From positions 231,759 through 295,758 of the forward strand of contig NZ_JNWV01000010.1 in assembly GCF_000716535.1 (NCBI RefSeq): a DNA stretch of 64,000 bases, read 5' to 3'. Shown here in pieces: positions 22,839-29,954 of this stretch; positions within the stretch are counted from its first letter, which is position 1; every line of letters begins with the position of its first letter. The DNA comes from Streptomyces flaveolus (lineage in GTDB: Bacteria > Actinomycetota > Actinomycetes > Streptomycetales > Streptomycetaceae). The notes below the pieces were generated by a model that saw only the letters and a program-made list of their open reading frames with translations, was not told the origin of the DNA and did no database searches. The position numbers and the translations under genes are program-made.

Positions 22839-24682
22839 CGCACGACCGCCTCCTCGACCAGCATCCTGGCCGCCGCCGCGATGCCCAGGGCGTCGATGCC
22901 GGCCGCGTAGAGCTGCTCGTCGGGCGCGGCCGAGCCCGGCATGGTGCGCACCGCGAGCCGGACCAGCCGGGGCACCGGCCTGCCGTCGGCGAACACCTCC
23001 GCGACGGCGTCGCCGAGTCCGCCCTCCGGGTGGTGGTCCTCCACCGTGAGCAGGCAGCCGGTCTCCTCGGCGGCCCGGTGCAGGGTCTCGGCGTCGACGG
23101 GCTTGACCGAGTACAGGTCGATCACCCGGACCCGGATGCCGTCCGCGGCGAGCCGGTCGGCGGCGGCCAGCGCCTCGGGCACGGTCACCCCGGCGGCCAC
23201 GACGGTCAGCCGGTCCCCCTCGCCGGAGCGCAGCGTCTTGCTGCCGCCGACCGGGAACTCCTCGTCCGGGCCGTAGATCACCGGTGTCTTGCCGCGGGAG
23301 GTGCGCAGATAGCGGATGCCGTCCAGGCCGGCCATGGTCGCGACCAGCCGGGCGGTCTGGTTGGCGTCGCACGGGTACAGCACGGTCGAGCCGTACAAGG
23401 ACCGGAACATCGCCAGGTCCTCCAGGCCCATCTGGGACGGGCCGTCCTGCCCGATCGCGACGCCCGCGTGCGAGCCGACCAGGTTGATCCCGGAGCCGCT
23501 GATCGACGCCATGCGCACGAAGTCGTGGGCGCGGGTGAGGAACGCGGCGAACGTGGAGGCGTACGGCACCCAGCCGCGCGTGGCCATGCCGACGGCCGTG
23601 GCGACGAGCTGCTGCTCGGCGATGTAGCACTCGAAGAACCGGTCGGGGTGCGCCTTGCCGAACTCCTCGGTGCGGGTGGAGTCGCCGACCTCACCGTCCA
23701 GGGCGACGACGTCGCCGCGGGCGGCGCCGAGCGCGGCGAGGGCCTTGCCGAAGGCGTCCCTCGTCGCGGCCTCGTCGCCCAGCTCGTAGCGCGGGAGCCG
23801 GACCGCCTCGGTGGTGAGCGAGCGCAGCGCGGCGGCGGCCTGCGGCTCGGACACGCGGACGTGCAGCGAGCGCGGCCCGCCGAGCTCGGCGATGGCGTCC
23901 TCCGCCTCGGGCAACGGCTTGCCGTGCAGGCCCTCCCGGTCCTCGACGGCGGCCACGCCCCTGCCCTTCAGGGTGCGGGCGAGGATCACGGTGGGCTGCC
24001 CGGTGGTGGACAGCGCCTCCCCGTAGGCCCGGTCGATCGCGTCGACGTCATGGCCGTCGATCTCGATCGTGTGCCAGTCGAAGGCCTGGAAGCGGCGGGC
24101 GTAGGCGTCCAGGTCGTGGCCGTGCCGGGTGGGGCCGCGCTGGCCGAGCCGGTTGACGTCCACGATGGCGACGAGGTTGTCCAGGTTCTCGTAGCCGGCG
24201 TGTTCCGCGGCCTCCCACACCGAGCCCTCCGCGAGCTCGCTGTCGCCGCACAGCACCCACACCCGGTAGTCGGTGCGGTCCAGCCGTTTCCCGGCGAGCG
24301 CGATGCCGACCCCGACCGGCAGGCCCTGGCCGAGCGAGCCGGTGGCCGTCTCCACCCAGGGCAGCCGCCGGGGCGTCGGATGGCCCTCCAGCCGGCTGCC
24401 GAGCTTGCGGAAGGTGACCAGCTCGCCGTCCTCGATCGCGCCGACCGCCTTGTACGCGGCGTACAGCAGCGGTGAGGCGTGTCCCTTGGACAGCACGAAG
24501 CGGTCGTTCGCGGGGTGCTCGGGGCGCTCGAAGTCGTAGCGCATGTGGTTCGCGAGCAGGACGGCCAGCAGATCGGCGGCGGACATCGAGGACGTGGGGT
24601 GCCCGGATCCCGCGGCGGCGGACGCCCGCACGCTGTCCACGCGCAACTGCTGCCCCAGTTCGGCGAGTTCGTCGGTGTTCAT
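22835..24682 (-). CDS. tkt: Transketolase
   Basis: 615-aa transketolase in one chain, shorter than the ~660-700 aa bacterial TktA type and nearer to the short animal/archaeal form. TPP domain: GSGHPTSSMSAADLLAVLL (~22-40), LCGDSELAEGSVWEAAEHAG with IVDVNRLGQRG (~150-180). Pyrimidine domain: ALDGEVGDSTRTEEF (~325-340), FFECYIAEQQLVATAVGMAT. C-terminal domain: VVAAGVTVPEALAAADRL. It transfers C2 units in the pentose-phosphate pathway. Whether it is the main transketolase or a stress paralog cannot be told. Start ATG 24682 with GAGGAG. Followed with ATGA overlap by ligD. Confidence 0.88.
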   Translation of the reverse strand: MNTDELAELGQQLRVDSVRASAAAGSGHPTSSMSAADLLAVLLANHMRYDFERPEHPANDRFVLSKGHASPLLYAAYKAVGAIEDGELVTFRKLGSRLEGHPTPRRLPWVETATGSLGQGLPVGVGIALAGKRLDRTDYRVWVLCGDSELAEGSVWEAAEHAGYENLDNLVAIVDVNRLGQRGPTRHGHDLDAYARRFQAFDWHTIEIDGHDVDAIDRAYGEALSTTGQPTVILARTLKGRGVAAVEDREGLHGKPLPEAEDAIAELGGPRSLHVRVSEPQAAAALRSLTTEAVRLPRYELGDEAATRDAFGKALAALGAARGDVVALDGEVGDSTRTEEFGKAHPDRFFECYIAEQQLVATAVGMATRGWVPYASTFAAFLTRAHDFVRMASISGSGINLVGSHAGVAIGQDGPSQMGLEDLAMFRSLYGSTVLYPCDANQTARLVATMAGLDGIRYLRTSRGKTPVIYGPDEEFPVGGSKTLRSGEGDRLTVVAAGVTVPEALAAADRLAADGIRVRVIDLYSVKPVDAETLHRAAEETGCLLTVEDHHPEGGLGDAVAEVFADGRPVPRLVRLAVRTMPGSAAPDEQLYAAGIDALGIAAAARMLVEEAVVR

Positions 24683-24743
24683 GGGTCTCCTCGGTCTCCT
24701 TGCTCGGTCGCGGTCGATGGCGCTCGGTCGCGCCCCGGCGCGG

Positions 24744-26342
24744 TCAGTCGGATTCGTTCGCGCGGTCCGCGGGATCGGCGGGGTCCGTACGCTTCACGGG
24801 GCCGGGGGCCGGATGGTCCGGGCCGGCGCCGGTGGTCTCGCCACCGGGCTGGTTCTTGGCCGGCTCACCACCCGGCTGCTTCTTGGCGGGCTCGCCCCCG
24901 GGCTGGTTCTTGGCCGGCTCACCGCCGGGCTGGTTCCTGGCGGGCTCGCCGCTCGGCTGTCGTCTCACCGGTTCCTCTGGCATCGGCTTGTGCGTCATCA
25001 GCTCGTCTCCTGCCTGTGCGGCCGGCAGCTCCGGGCCGCCCGGTACCCGCGCCAGTTCCGGTGAGGCCGTGTCCAGCGGGACCGACCAGGCCCGCACCAG
25101 GCCCAACTGGACGCCCTGGCGCGGGAGCACGGCGTCCAGCAGCCAGTCGGCGGTGACCCGGACGCGGTTGCCGGGCAGCGCGGCCAGGTGATAGCCGCGG
25201 GTGACGGCGCCGGCGGCCAGGCCGGACAGCGGAATGCCGAAGGGGTTGGCGGCGGCGCGGACCCCGCCGAGGTCGACGGCGAAGCCCAGGTCCCGGTGGC
25301 GGTACGGGCGCCGGCGCCGTCCGAGGCCGAGCGAGCCGGCCACGTTCTCCCCCGCCACCCGGCCCTGCCGCCAGGCGTGCTGGGCCGTCATGGGCGTGAA
25401 CTTCCCGGGACGCTCCAGGTCGGGCACGGCGGCCGCGTCCCCGCAGGCGAACACGTCGGACCGGCCCGGCAGTTGCAGATACGGGTCGACGATCAGCCGG
25501 CCGCGCTCCAGCGGCTGCCGGACGGCCTCCACCAGCGGATCCGGCCGTACGCCCACGCACCACACCAGCGTCCGGGACGCGACGAACTCCCCGTCGGTGA
25601 GCAGCACCCCGTCCCGGGTGGCCTCCTTCACCGACGTGCCCATCCGCACGTCGACGCCCCGGGCCCGCAGCACCCGGTCGGCCGTACGGGACAGCCGCTC
25701 GTCCATCTCCGGCAGCACGCGCGGCGCCACGTCCAGCAGGATCCAGCGGGGGCGCAGCCCGCCGGGCAGCGGGTGCCGGCGGACCAGGCGGTCGGTGAGC
25801 ATCTGAAGGTGGGCGGCCACCTCGGTGCCGGTGTAGCCGGCGCCGACCACCACGAAGGTGCACCGGGCGGCGCAACTCTTCGGGTCCTCCTCGGCGGCGG
25901 CGAGTTCCACCTGCCGGGTCACGTGGTCGCGCAGGTACAAGGCCTCGGGCAGCCCGCGGAAGCCGTGCGCGTGCTCGGCGACCCCGGGGATCGGCAGCAG
26001 CTTGTTGACGCTGCCGACGGCCAGCACGAGCCGGTCGTAGCCGAGGGTGCCCGCGCCGCCCTCGGGGTCGCGGTAGTGCACCGTACGCGCGTCCAGGTCG
26101 ACGCTGTCCGCCTCGCCGAGCACCAGGCGCACCCCGCGCAGCGTGCCGGGCAGCGACACGGTGACCCGACGGGCCTCCAGGACCCCGGCGGCGACCTGCG
26201 GCAGCAGCGGCAGGTACAGGAAGTAGTCGGTCGGGTTCAGCAGGGTGACGTCGACCCGGTGCCGGGTCAGCCGGGCCAGGGTGCGCGCAGCCCGGTACCC
26301 GGCGAAACCGGCGCCGACGATCACGACGCGAGGTCGGCTCAC
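24744..26342 (-). CDS. Type II NADH dehydrogenase-like FAD oxidoreductase with repeat tail
   Basis: 532-aa NAD(P)/FAD-dependent oxidoreductase of the NDH-2 family, which passes electrons from NADH to quinone at the membrane face. FAD site VVIVGAGFAGYRAARTLARL (~6-25), NADH site TFVVVGAGYTGTEVAAHL (~166-183), second FAD motif SDVFACGDAAAVP (~296-308). The NDH-2 body ends near residue 440; the remaining ~90 residues are Pro/Gly/Lys/Glu-rich with four tandem copies of GEPAKNQPG-like units (27 bp each). Start GTG 26342 has GGAGG 6 nt upstream. A sigma-B-type promoter precedes it. First gene of the ndh-tkt-ligD-gvp run. Confidence 0.85.
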   Translation of the reverse strand: MSRPRVVIVGAGFAGYRAARTLARLTRHRVDVTLLNPTDYFLYLPLLPQVAAGVLEARRVTVSLPGTLRGVRLVLGEADSVDLDARTVHYRDPEGGAGTLGYDRLVLAVGSVNKLLPIPGVAEHAHGFRGLPEALYLRDHVTRQVELAAAEEDPKSCAARCTFVVVGAGYTGTEVAAHLQMLTDRLVRRHPLPGGLRPRWILLDVAPRVLPEMDERLSRTADRVLRARGVDVRMGTSVKEATRDGVLLTDGEFVASRTLVWCVGVRPDPLVEAVRQPLERGRLIVDPYLQLPGRSDVFACGDAAAVPDLERPGKFTPMTAQHAWRQGRVAGENVAGSLGLGRRRRPYRHRDLGFAVDLGGVRAAANPFGIPLSGLAAGAVTRGYHLAALPGNRVRVTADWLLDAVLPRQGVQLGLVRAWSVPLDTASPELARVPGGPELPAAQAGDELMTHKPMPEEPVRRQPSGEPARNQPGGEPAKNQPGGEPAKKQPGGEPAKNQPGGETTGAGPDHPAPGPVKRTDPADPADRANESD

Positions 26343-26382
26343 GGTGCGCCTCCGGCGGTGTGGCTCGTCCGAGGTCTTCCGC

Positions 26383-26407
26383 GTAACCGGGGCCGGGGCA
26401 CCCAAAC
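26383..26407 (-). promoter_or_regulatory. Sigma-B-type promoter of the NDH-2 gene
   Basis: Minus strand GTTTG (complement of 26403-26407), 14-nt spacer, GGTTAC (complement of 26383-26388). One mismatch to GGGTAC. Confidence 0.5.
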
Positions 26408-26507
26408 GCCGGGCCGGTCACCCGGACGCCGGTCGGAGCACCCGAACGCCGCCGCGCCGCACACCGCCGCAGCCCGCCGGCAGCCCTCCGCGCACGGCCG
26501 TACCGGC

Positions 26508-26532
26508 GTTTCGCGCTGTCGGCCCCGGTTAC
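26508..26532 (+). promoter_or_regulatory. Sigma-B-type promoter of the F420 oxidoreductase gene
   Basis: GTTTC (26508-26512), 14-nt spacer, GGTTAC (26527-26532); one mismatch to GGGTAC. ATG follows 53 nt later with GGAGG at 26573-26577. Confidence 0.5.
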
Positions 26533-26585
26533 CCGGGCCGCGTCCGGATCAGATCACCGGCTTCGCCCGCGCGGAGGTTTCCCCC

Positions 26586-27542
26586 ATGCCCGAGTACGGC
26601 TATTTCCTGGCGAGCGAGGAACACGATCCCGCAGCCCTCGTCGAACAGGCCCGGATGGCCGAACAGGCCGGTTTCCAGGCGCTGTGGATCTCCGACCACT
26701 ACCATCCGTGGAACGACGCGCAGGGGCAGAGCCCGTTCGTGTGGTCGGTGATCGGCGCGCTGTCGGAGGCGGTGTCGCTGCCCATCGAGACCGCGGTGAC
26801 CTGTCCGACCGTGCGGATGCACCCGGCGGTCGTGGCGCAGGCCGCGGCGACCAGCGCGGTGATGACGCAGGGCCGCTTCCGGCTCGGCCTCGGCACCGGC
26901 GAGGCGCTGAACGAACACATCCTCGGCGACCCGTGGCCGCCGCTGCACGTGCGCCTGGAGATGCTGGAGGAGGCGATCCAGGTGATGCGCCGGCTCTTCA
27001 CCGGCGAGGAGGTCAACCACCACGGCACGCACTACACCGTGGAGAACGCCCGCCTCTACACCGTCCCGGAGGAGCCCGTCCCGATCGACATCTCCGGCTT
27101 CGGCCCGAAGGCGACCTCGCTGGCCGCCCGCGTGGGCGACGGCTACATCACGATGATGCCGGAGGAGGAGATGGTCACCCAGTTCCGCAAGGGCGGCGGC
27201 GGGGCCAAGCCGGTCAGCGGCGGCACGAAGGTCTGCTACGGCACCGACCGCGACGAGTGCGTCCGTACGGTGCACCGGCTCTGGTACAACGAGCTGCTGC
27301 CCGGCGAGATGGGGCAGGTGCTGCCCTCGCCCCGGCACTTCGAGCAGCTCCAGGAGCTGGTCACCGAGGACATGGTGCGGGAGAAGTCGGTGTGCGGGGA
27401 CGACGTGGAGGAGCACGTCTCGGCGCTGAAGGCGTTCGCCGACGCCGGGTTCGACCGGGTGTACGTGAACCAGATCGGCCCGGACCAGCGGGGCTTCTTC
27501 GACTTCTACCGGACGAAGGTGCTGCCGCAGCTCAGCGGGTGA
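26586..27542 (+). CDS. F420-dependent LLM-class oxidoreductase (TIGR03557-like)
   Basis: 318-aa luciferase-like (TIM-barrel) oxidoreductase of the F420-dependent glucose-6-phosphate dehydrogenase-related group. Seen: MPEYGYFLASEEHDP, ARMAEQAGFQALWISDHYHP (~22-41), VTCPTVRMHPAVVAQAAATS, GRFRLGLGTGEALNEHILGD (~98-117) and the C-terminal FADAGFDRVYVNQIGPDQ (~281-298). Cofactor F420 is inferred from the family; the reduced substrate is unknown. Start ATG 26586 after GGAGG. Likely stress-induced by its promoter. A 16-bp palindrome follows the stop. Confidence 0.85.
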   Translation: MPEYGYFLASEEHDPAALVEQARMAEQAGFQALWISDHYHPWNDAQGQSPFVWSVIGALSEAVSLPIETAVTCPTVRMHPAVVAQAAATSAVMTQGRFRLGLGTGEALNEHILGDPWPPLHVRLEMLEEAIQVMRRLFTGEEVNHHGTHYTVENARLYTVPEEPVPIDISGFGPKATSLAARVGDGYITMMPEEEMVTQFRKGGGGAKPVSGGTKVCYGTDRDECVRTVHRLWYNELLPGEMGQVLPSPRHFEQLQELVTEDMVREKSVCGDDVEEHVSALKAFADAGFDRVYVNQIGPDQRGFFDFYRTKVLPQLSG

Positions 27543-27547
27543 GGGAC

Positions 27548-27563
27548 GGGGCCGGCCGGCCCC
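27548..27563. terminator. Palindrome after the F420 gene
   Basis: GGGGCCGGCCGGCCCC, a perfect 16-bp palindrome between two converging genes; a possible bidirectional terminator without a U-tract. Confidence 0.5.
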
Positions 27564-27579
27564 GCTCCCCCGCTCGCTG

Positions 27580-27996
27580 TCAGGCCCTGTGGTGGGGGGT
27601 GTCGGGCGGTGTCTGGGGCATCGGGGGGTACGGCATGCCCAGGCCGCTCGGCGGGGCGGCCGGCGGGGTGCCGCCGACCACGCGGTGCGGGGCGTGCGGT
27701 CCGTGCCCGGAGTGGGCGGCGCCGCGGAGGAAGTAGGCCACCGCGCCCAGGAGGGCCGCGGTGATCAGCGCCGCGGCCCAGCCGGGCAGGCCGATCGCCA
27801 GGGCCAGGCCCACGGCGAGGGCCACCGCGCCGCCCGCGTACAGGGCGGCGGCACCCGACGCGGCGTAGAGCATGGCGGTGCGGCGTTGCTTGCGTGACTG
27901 CTCGCGCAGCTCGTCGCGTACCGTCTCGCGTGCCACCTGTGCCAGCTCTTCGACAAGGTGCTTGTCCAGATGTTCCAGGTGATCCAAACGGTCCAT
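27580..27996 (-). CDS. Actinobacterial holin-X / phage-holin-like membrane protein
   Basis: 138-aa small membrane protein of the phage_holin_3_6 (Act holin) group found on many actinobacterial chromosomes. A charged N-terminal coil (DHLEHLDKHLVEELAQVARE) precedes two hydrophobic helices (MLYAASGAAALYAGGAVALA and IGLPGWAAALITAALLGAVA, ~42-88), and a Pro-rich tail (YPPMPQTPPDTP). Despite the name there is no phage context; the role is probably in membrane or cell-envelope stress. Start ATG 27996; a GGGTAC lies only 9 nt upstream, so the mRNA would be nearly leaderless. Confidence 0.75.
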   Translation of the reverse strand: MDRLDHLEHLDKHLVEELAQVARETVRDELREQSRKQRRTAMLYAASGAAALYAGGAVALAVGLALAIGLPGWAAALITAALLGAVAYFLRGAAHSGHGPHAPHRVVGGTPPAAPPSGLGMPYPPMPQTPPDTPHHRA

Positions 27997-28005
27997 ACCT
28001 TGCGG

Positions 28006-28032
28006 GTACCCGCCGGGCACAGCGGGTAACGC
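28006..28032 (-). promoter_or_regulatory. Sigma-B-type promoter of the holin-like gene
   Basis: Minus strand GCGTT (complement of 28028-28032), 16-nt spacer, GGGTAC (complement of 28006-28011). Confidence 0.5.
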
Positions 28033-28064
28033 GGGGGGGCCTGCGCGCGCCCGGTGGCCCCAAC

Positions 28065-28070
28065 TAGGCT
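28065..28070 (+). promoter_or_regulatory. -10 element TAGGCT, leaderless VOC gene
   Basis: TAGGCT ends 7 nt before the ATG at 28078 and no Shine-Dalgarno is present, so the transcript probably begins at or next to the start codon. Confidence 0.5.
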
Positions 28071-28077
28071 CGGACGC

Positions 28078-28425
28078 ATGGAGATTCTGGGCGCCTCGCT
28101 GCGCATCTGCGTCGACGACCTCGAAGCCGCGATCCCCTTCTACGAGCGCCTGGCGGGCGGCACGGCGCTGCGCTTCCAGCGCGGCGGCGTCCAGGTCGCC
28201 GCGGTCGGCTCCTTCCTGTTGATGAGCGGCCCCGAGTCGGAGCTGGAGATCCTGCGCAAGGTGACGGCGACGATCGCCGTGAAGGACGTGGACGAGGCCC
28301 ACCGGCTGCTGACCGAGCTGGGCGCCGGGATCGTCGCGGGACCGGTGCCGACGCCGGTGGGCCGGAACCTGCTGGCGGTGCACCCGGACGGGTCGGTCTT
28401 CGAGTACGTGGACCAGCGGGGCTGA
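28078..28425 (+). CDS. VOC-superfamily (glyoxalase/bleomycin-resistance-like) protein
   Basis: 115-aa single VOC domain: LGASLRICVDDLEAAIPFYE at the start, strands LRFQRGGVQVAAVGSFLLMS and TATIAVKDVDEAHRLL, and NLLAVHPDGSVFEYVDQ at the end. The first metal-site His of glyoxalase I is replaced by Arg (LRICV); His near 103 and Glu near 110 of the second half are present, so metal-dependent catalysis is uncertain. Probably leaderless (TAGGCT-N7-ATG). Its stop lies inside a hairpin shared with the converging GNAT gene. Confidence 0.75.
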   Translation: MEILGASLRICVDDLEAAIPFYERLAGGTALRFQRGGVQVAAVGSFLLMSGPESELEILRKVTATIAVKDVDEAHRLLTELGAGIVAGPVPTPVGRNLLAVHPDGSVFEYVDQRG

Positions 28426-28437
28426 GCCGGTTCAGCC
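28420..28437. terminator. Short shared hairpin between converging genes
   Basis: GGCTGA / TCAGCC arms (28420-28425, 28432-28437) include the stop codons of both the VOC and the GNAT genes; weak but symmetrical. Confidence 0.4.
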
Positions 28438-28977
28438 GCGCATCTCGGCGGTGAGGGCCCAGCGTTCGTGATCGCGCCAGGCCCCGTCGACGTAGATCAT
28501 GTCCGGGGAGAAGCCCTCCAGGCGGAACCCGGCTCCCCGGGCGAGGGCGATGGAGGCCGCGTTGCCCGGCTGGGCGTTGATCTCCAGCCGGTGCAGGCCG
28601 AGCGGTCCGAACGCGTACCCGATCACCAGCTCCAGCCCTTCGCGCATCAGCCCCCGCCCGGCCGCGTGCGCGAAGGCGCCGTAGCCGAGCGCGCCGCACT
28701 GGAAGCCGCCCCGCACGATGTTGTTGATGTTGATGAAGCCGGCGATGGCCCCGCTGTCCTTCTCGCAGACCAGGAAGCCGGCCCGCGCCGGGTCCTCGAT
28801 GAGCCGGCCGGCGTAGTCGGCGTACGCCTCGTCGGTGTCCGGCGGGAACAGCCAGGGCCGGTGCAGGTCCTTGCTCTCCCGGGCCCGTGCGGTGAACTCG
28901 GGGCCGTCGGCGAGGGTGAAGGGGCGGATGACGACGTGCGGGCCCTCGGCGAGGGGGCGGGACTGCGGGTGCGGCAT
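28432..28977 (-). CDS. GNAT family N-acetyltransferase (RimJ/RimL-like)
   Basis: 181-aa GNAT of the ribosomal-protein acetyltransferase (Acetyltransf_3) group: VVIRPFTLADGPEFTARARE at the start, FLVCEKDSGAIAGFININNI (~72-91), the acetyl-CoA loop region CGALGYGAFAHAAGRGLMRE and LELVIGYAFGPLGLHRLEIN, NAQPGNAASIALARGAGFR. It transfers acetyl from acetyl-CoA to an N-terminus or small amine; the target is unknown. Leaderless: minus-strand TAGGCT lies 6 nt before the ATG. Confidence 0.85.
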   Translation of the reverse strand: MPHPQSRPLAEGPHVVIRPFTLADGPEFTARARESKDLHRPWLFPPDTDEAYADYAGRLIEDPARAGFLVCEKDSGAIAGFININNIVRGGFQCGALGYGAFAHAAGRGLMREGLELVIGYAFGPLGLHRLEINAQPGNAASIALARGAGFRLEGFSPDMIYVDGAWRDHERWALTAEMRG

Positions 28978-28983
28978 CCGGCC

Positions 28984-28989
28984 AGCCTA
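28984..28989 (-). promoter_or_regulatory. -10 element TAGGCT, leaderless GNAT gene
   Basis: Minus strand TAGGCT with 6 nt to ATG 28977; same hexamer as in front of the VOC gene. Confidence 0.5.
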
Positions 28990-29030
28990 CGGCGTCGGCG
29001 CGGCGCCGGCGCATCCGGCCGGCCTCCGCG

Positions 29031-29954
29031 TCAGCGCAGCGCCGGCTCGTCCAGCGTCAGCGTGCCCGCCTCCGCGTCCAGCGTGGCGGCGACTCCGAGC
29101 GGGATCGTCAACGCGCCTTCGCCGTGGCCGAATCCGACGTTCTCCGCGACCGGGACCCCGAGTCCGCCGAGCCGGTCGGCCAGCAGGGGCCGCAGCTCGG
29201 CGTAGTCCGCACAGCGCTCCCAGGAGCCGAGCAGCACCCCGCGCACCCCCTCCAGCCAGCCGGAGCGCAGCAGCTGGGTGAGGTACCGGTCCAGCCGGTA
29301 CGTCTCCTCGCCCACGTCCTCCAGGCAGAGCAGTCCGCCGTGCGCGGAGGGCCGGGCGTGCGGGGTGCCGAGTTCGGCGGCGAGCACGGAGAGGCAGCCG
29401 CCGAGGGTGACGCCCCGGGCCCGGCCGGGGACGAGGGCCGTACCGCCGGAGGTGATCGTGCGGACGGTCTCCGGGGCGAACAGCGTGGCCCGCAGGTGCT
29501 CCTGAGCCCGCGCGTTCTTGATGAAGTCGACGCCGGCCGCCATCGGCCCGTGCAGCGTGACGAGGCCCAGGCGGGTCGCGAAGGCCTCGTGCAGGACGGT
29601 GAGATCGCTGAACCCGACGAAGACCTTGGGCCCGGCCGCCCGCAGCGCGTCCCAGTCGAGCAGGTCGATCATGCGCTGCGCGCCGTAGCCGCCGCGGGCG
29701 CACAGCACGGCGTCGACGGCGGGGTCGCACCAGGCGTTCTGGAGGTCGGCGGCGCGGTCGGCGTCCGTGCCGGCCAGGTAGCCGAACTCGGGGTGCCGGT
29801 CCAGGACATGGGGTGCGACCACCGGGTCGAGGTCCCAGCCGCGCAGCACGTCGAGGCCCGCCTGCAACCGCTCCTCGGGCACCGGCCCGCTGGTGGCGAC
29901 GACGGCGACCCGCGCGCCCGGGGCCAGCCGGCGCGGCCGCTGAAGTTCCTTCAC
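29031..29954 (-). CDS. LD-carboxypeptidase, S66 family
   Basis: 307-aa S66 serine peptidase (LdcA/MccF fold). The N-terminal domain has PGARVAVVATSGPVPEERL and LCARGGYGAQRMIDLLDW, with the nucleophile in FVGFSDLTVLH (~Ser117); the C-terminal Glu is in LLCLEDVGEETYRLDRYLTQ and the His in NVGFGHGEGALTIPLGV. S66 enzymes cut L,D bonds in murein tetrapeptides or microcin-like conjugates. Start is GTG 29954, overlapping the stop of the S9 peptidase (GTGA). Last gene of the M55-M20-S9-S66 operon. Confidence 0.85.
   Translation of the reverse strand: MKELQRPRRLAPGARVAVVATSGPVPEERLQAGLDVLRGWDLDPVVAPHVLDRHPEFGYLAGTDADRAADLQNAWCDPAVDAVLCARGGYGAQRMIDLLDWDALRAAGPKVFVGFSDLTVLHEAFATRLGLVTLHGPMAAGVDFIKNARAQEHLRATLFAPETVRTITSGGTALVPGRARGVTLGGCLSVLAAELGTPHARPSAHGGLLCLEDVGEETYRLDRYLTQLLRSGWLEGVRGVLLGSWERCADYAELRPLLADRLGGLGVPVAENVGFGHGEGALTIPLGVAATLDAEAGTLTLDEPALR

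Larger units (their letters stand above)
26343..26585. promoter_or_regulatory. Divergent control region ndh / F420 oxidoreductase
   Basis: 243 nt carrying one predicted stress promoter for each gene and three 20-bp direct repeats, CACCC(A/G)(A/G)ACGCCG, starting at 26399, 26419 and 26439; the first overlaps the ndh -35. The two promoters share GGCGTTT, a CGGCCCCGGTTAC block and CGG with identical spacing. Confidence 0.55.

Noticed and set aside
27580..27996. Prophage remnant suggested by the holin-like gene
   Set aside because: No other phage gene is nearby; this holin-like family is common on actinobacterial chromosomes.
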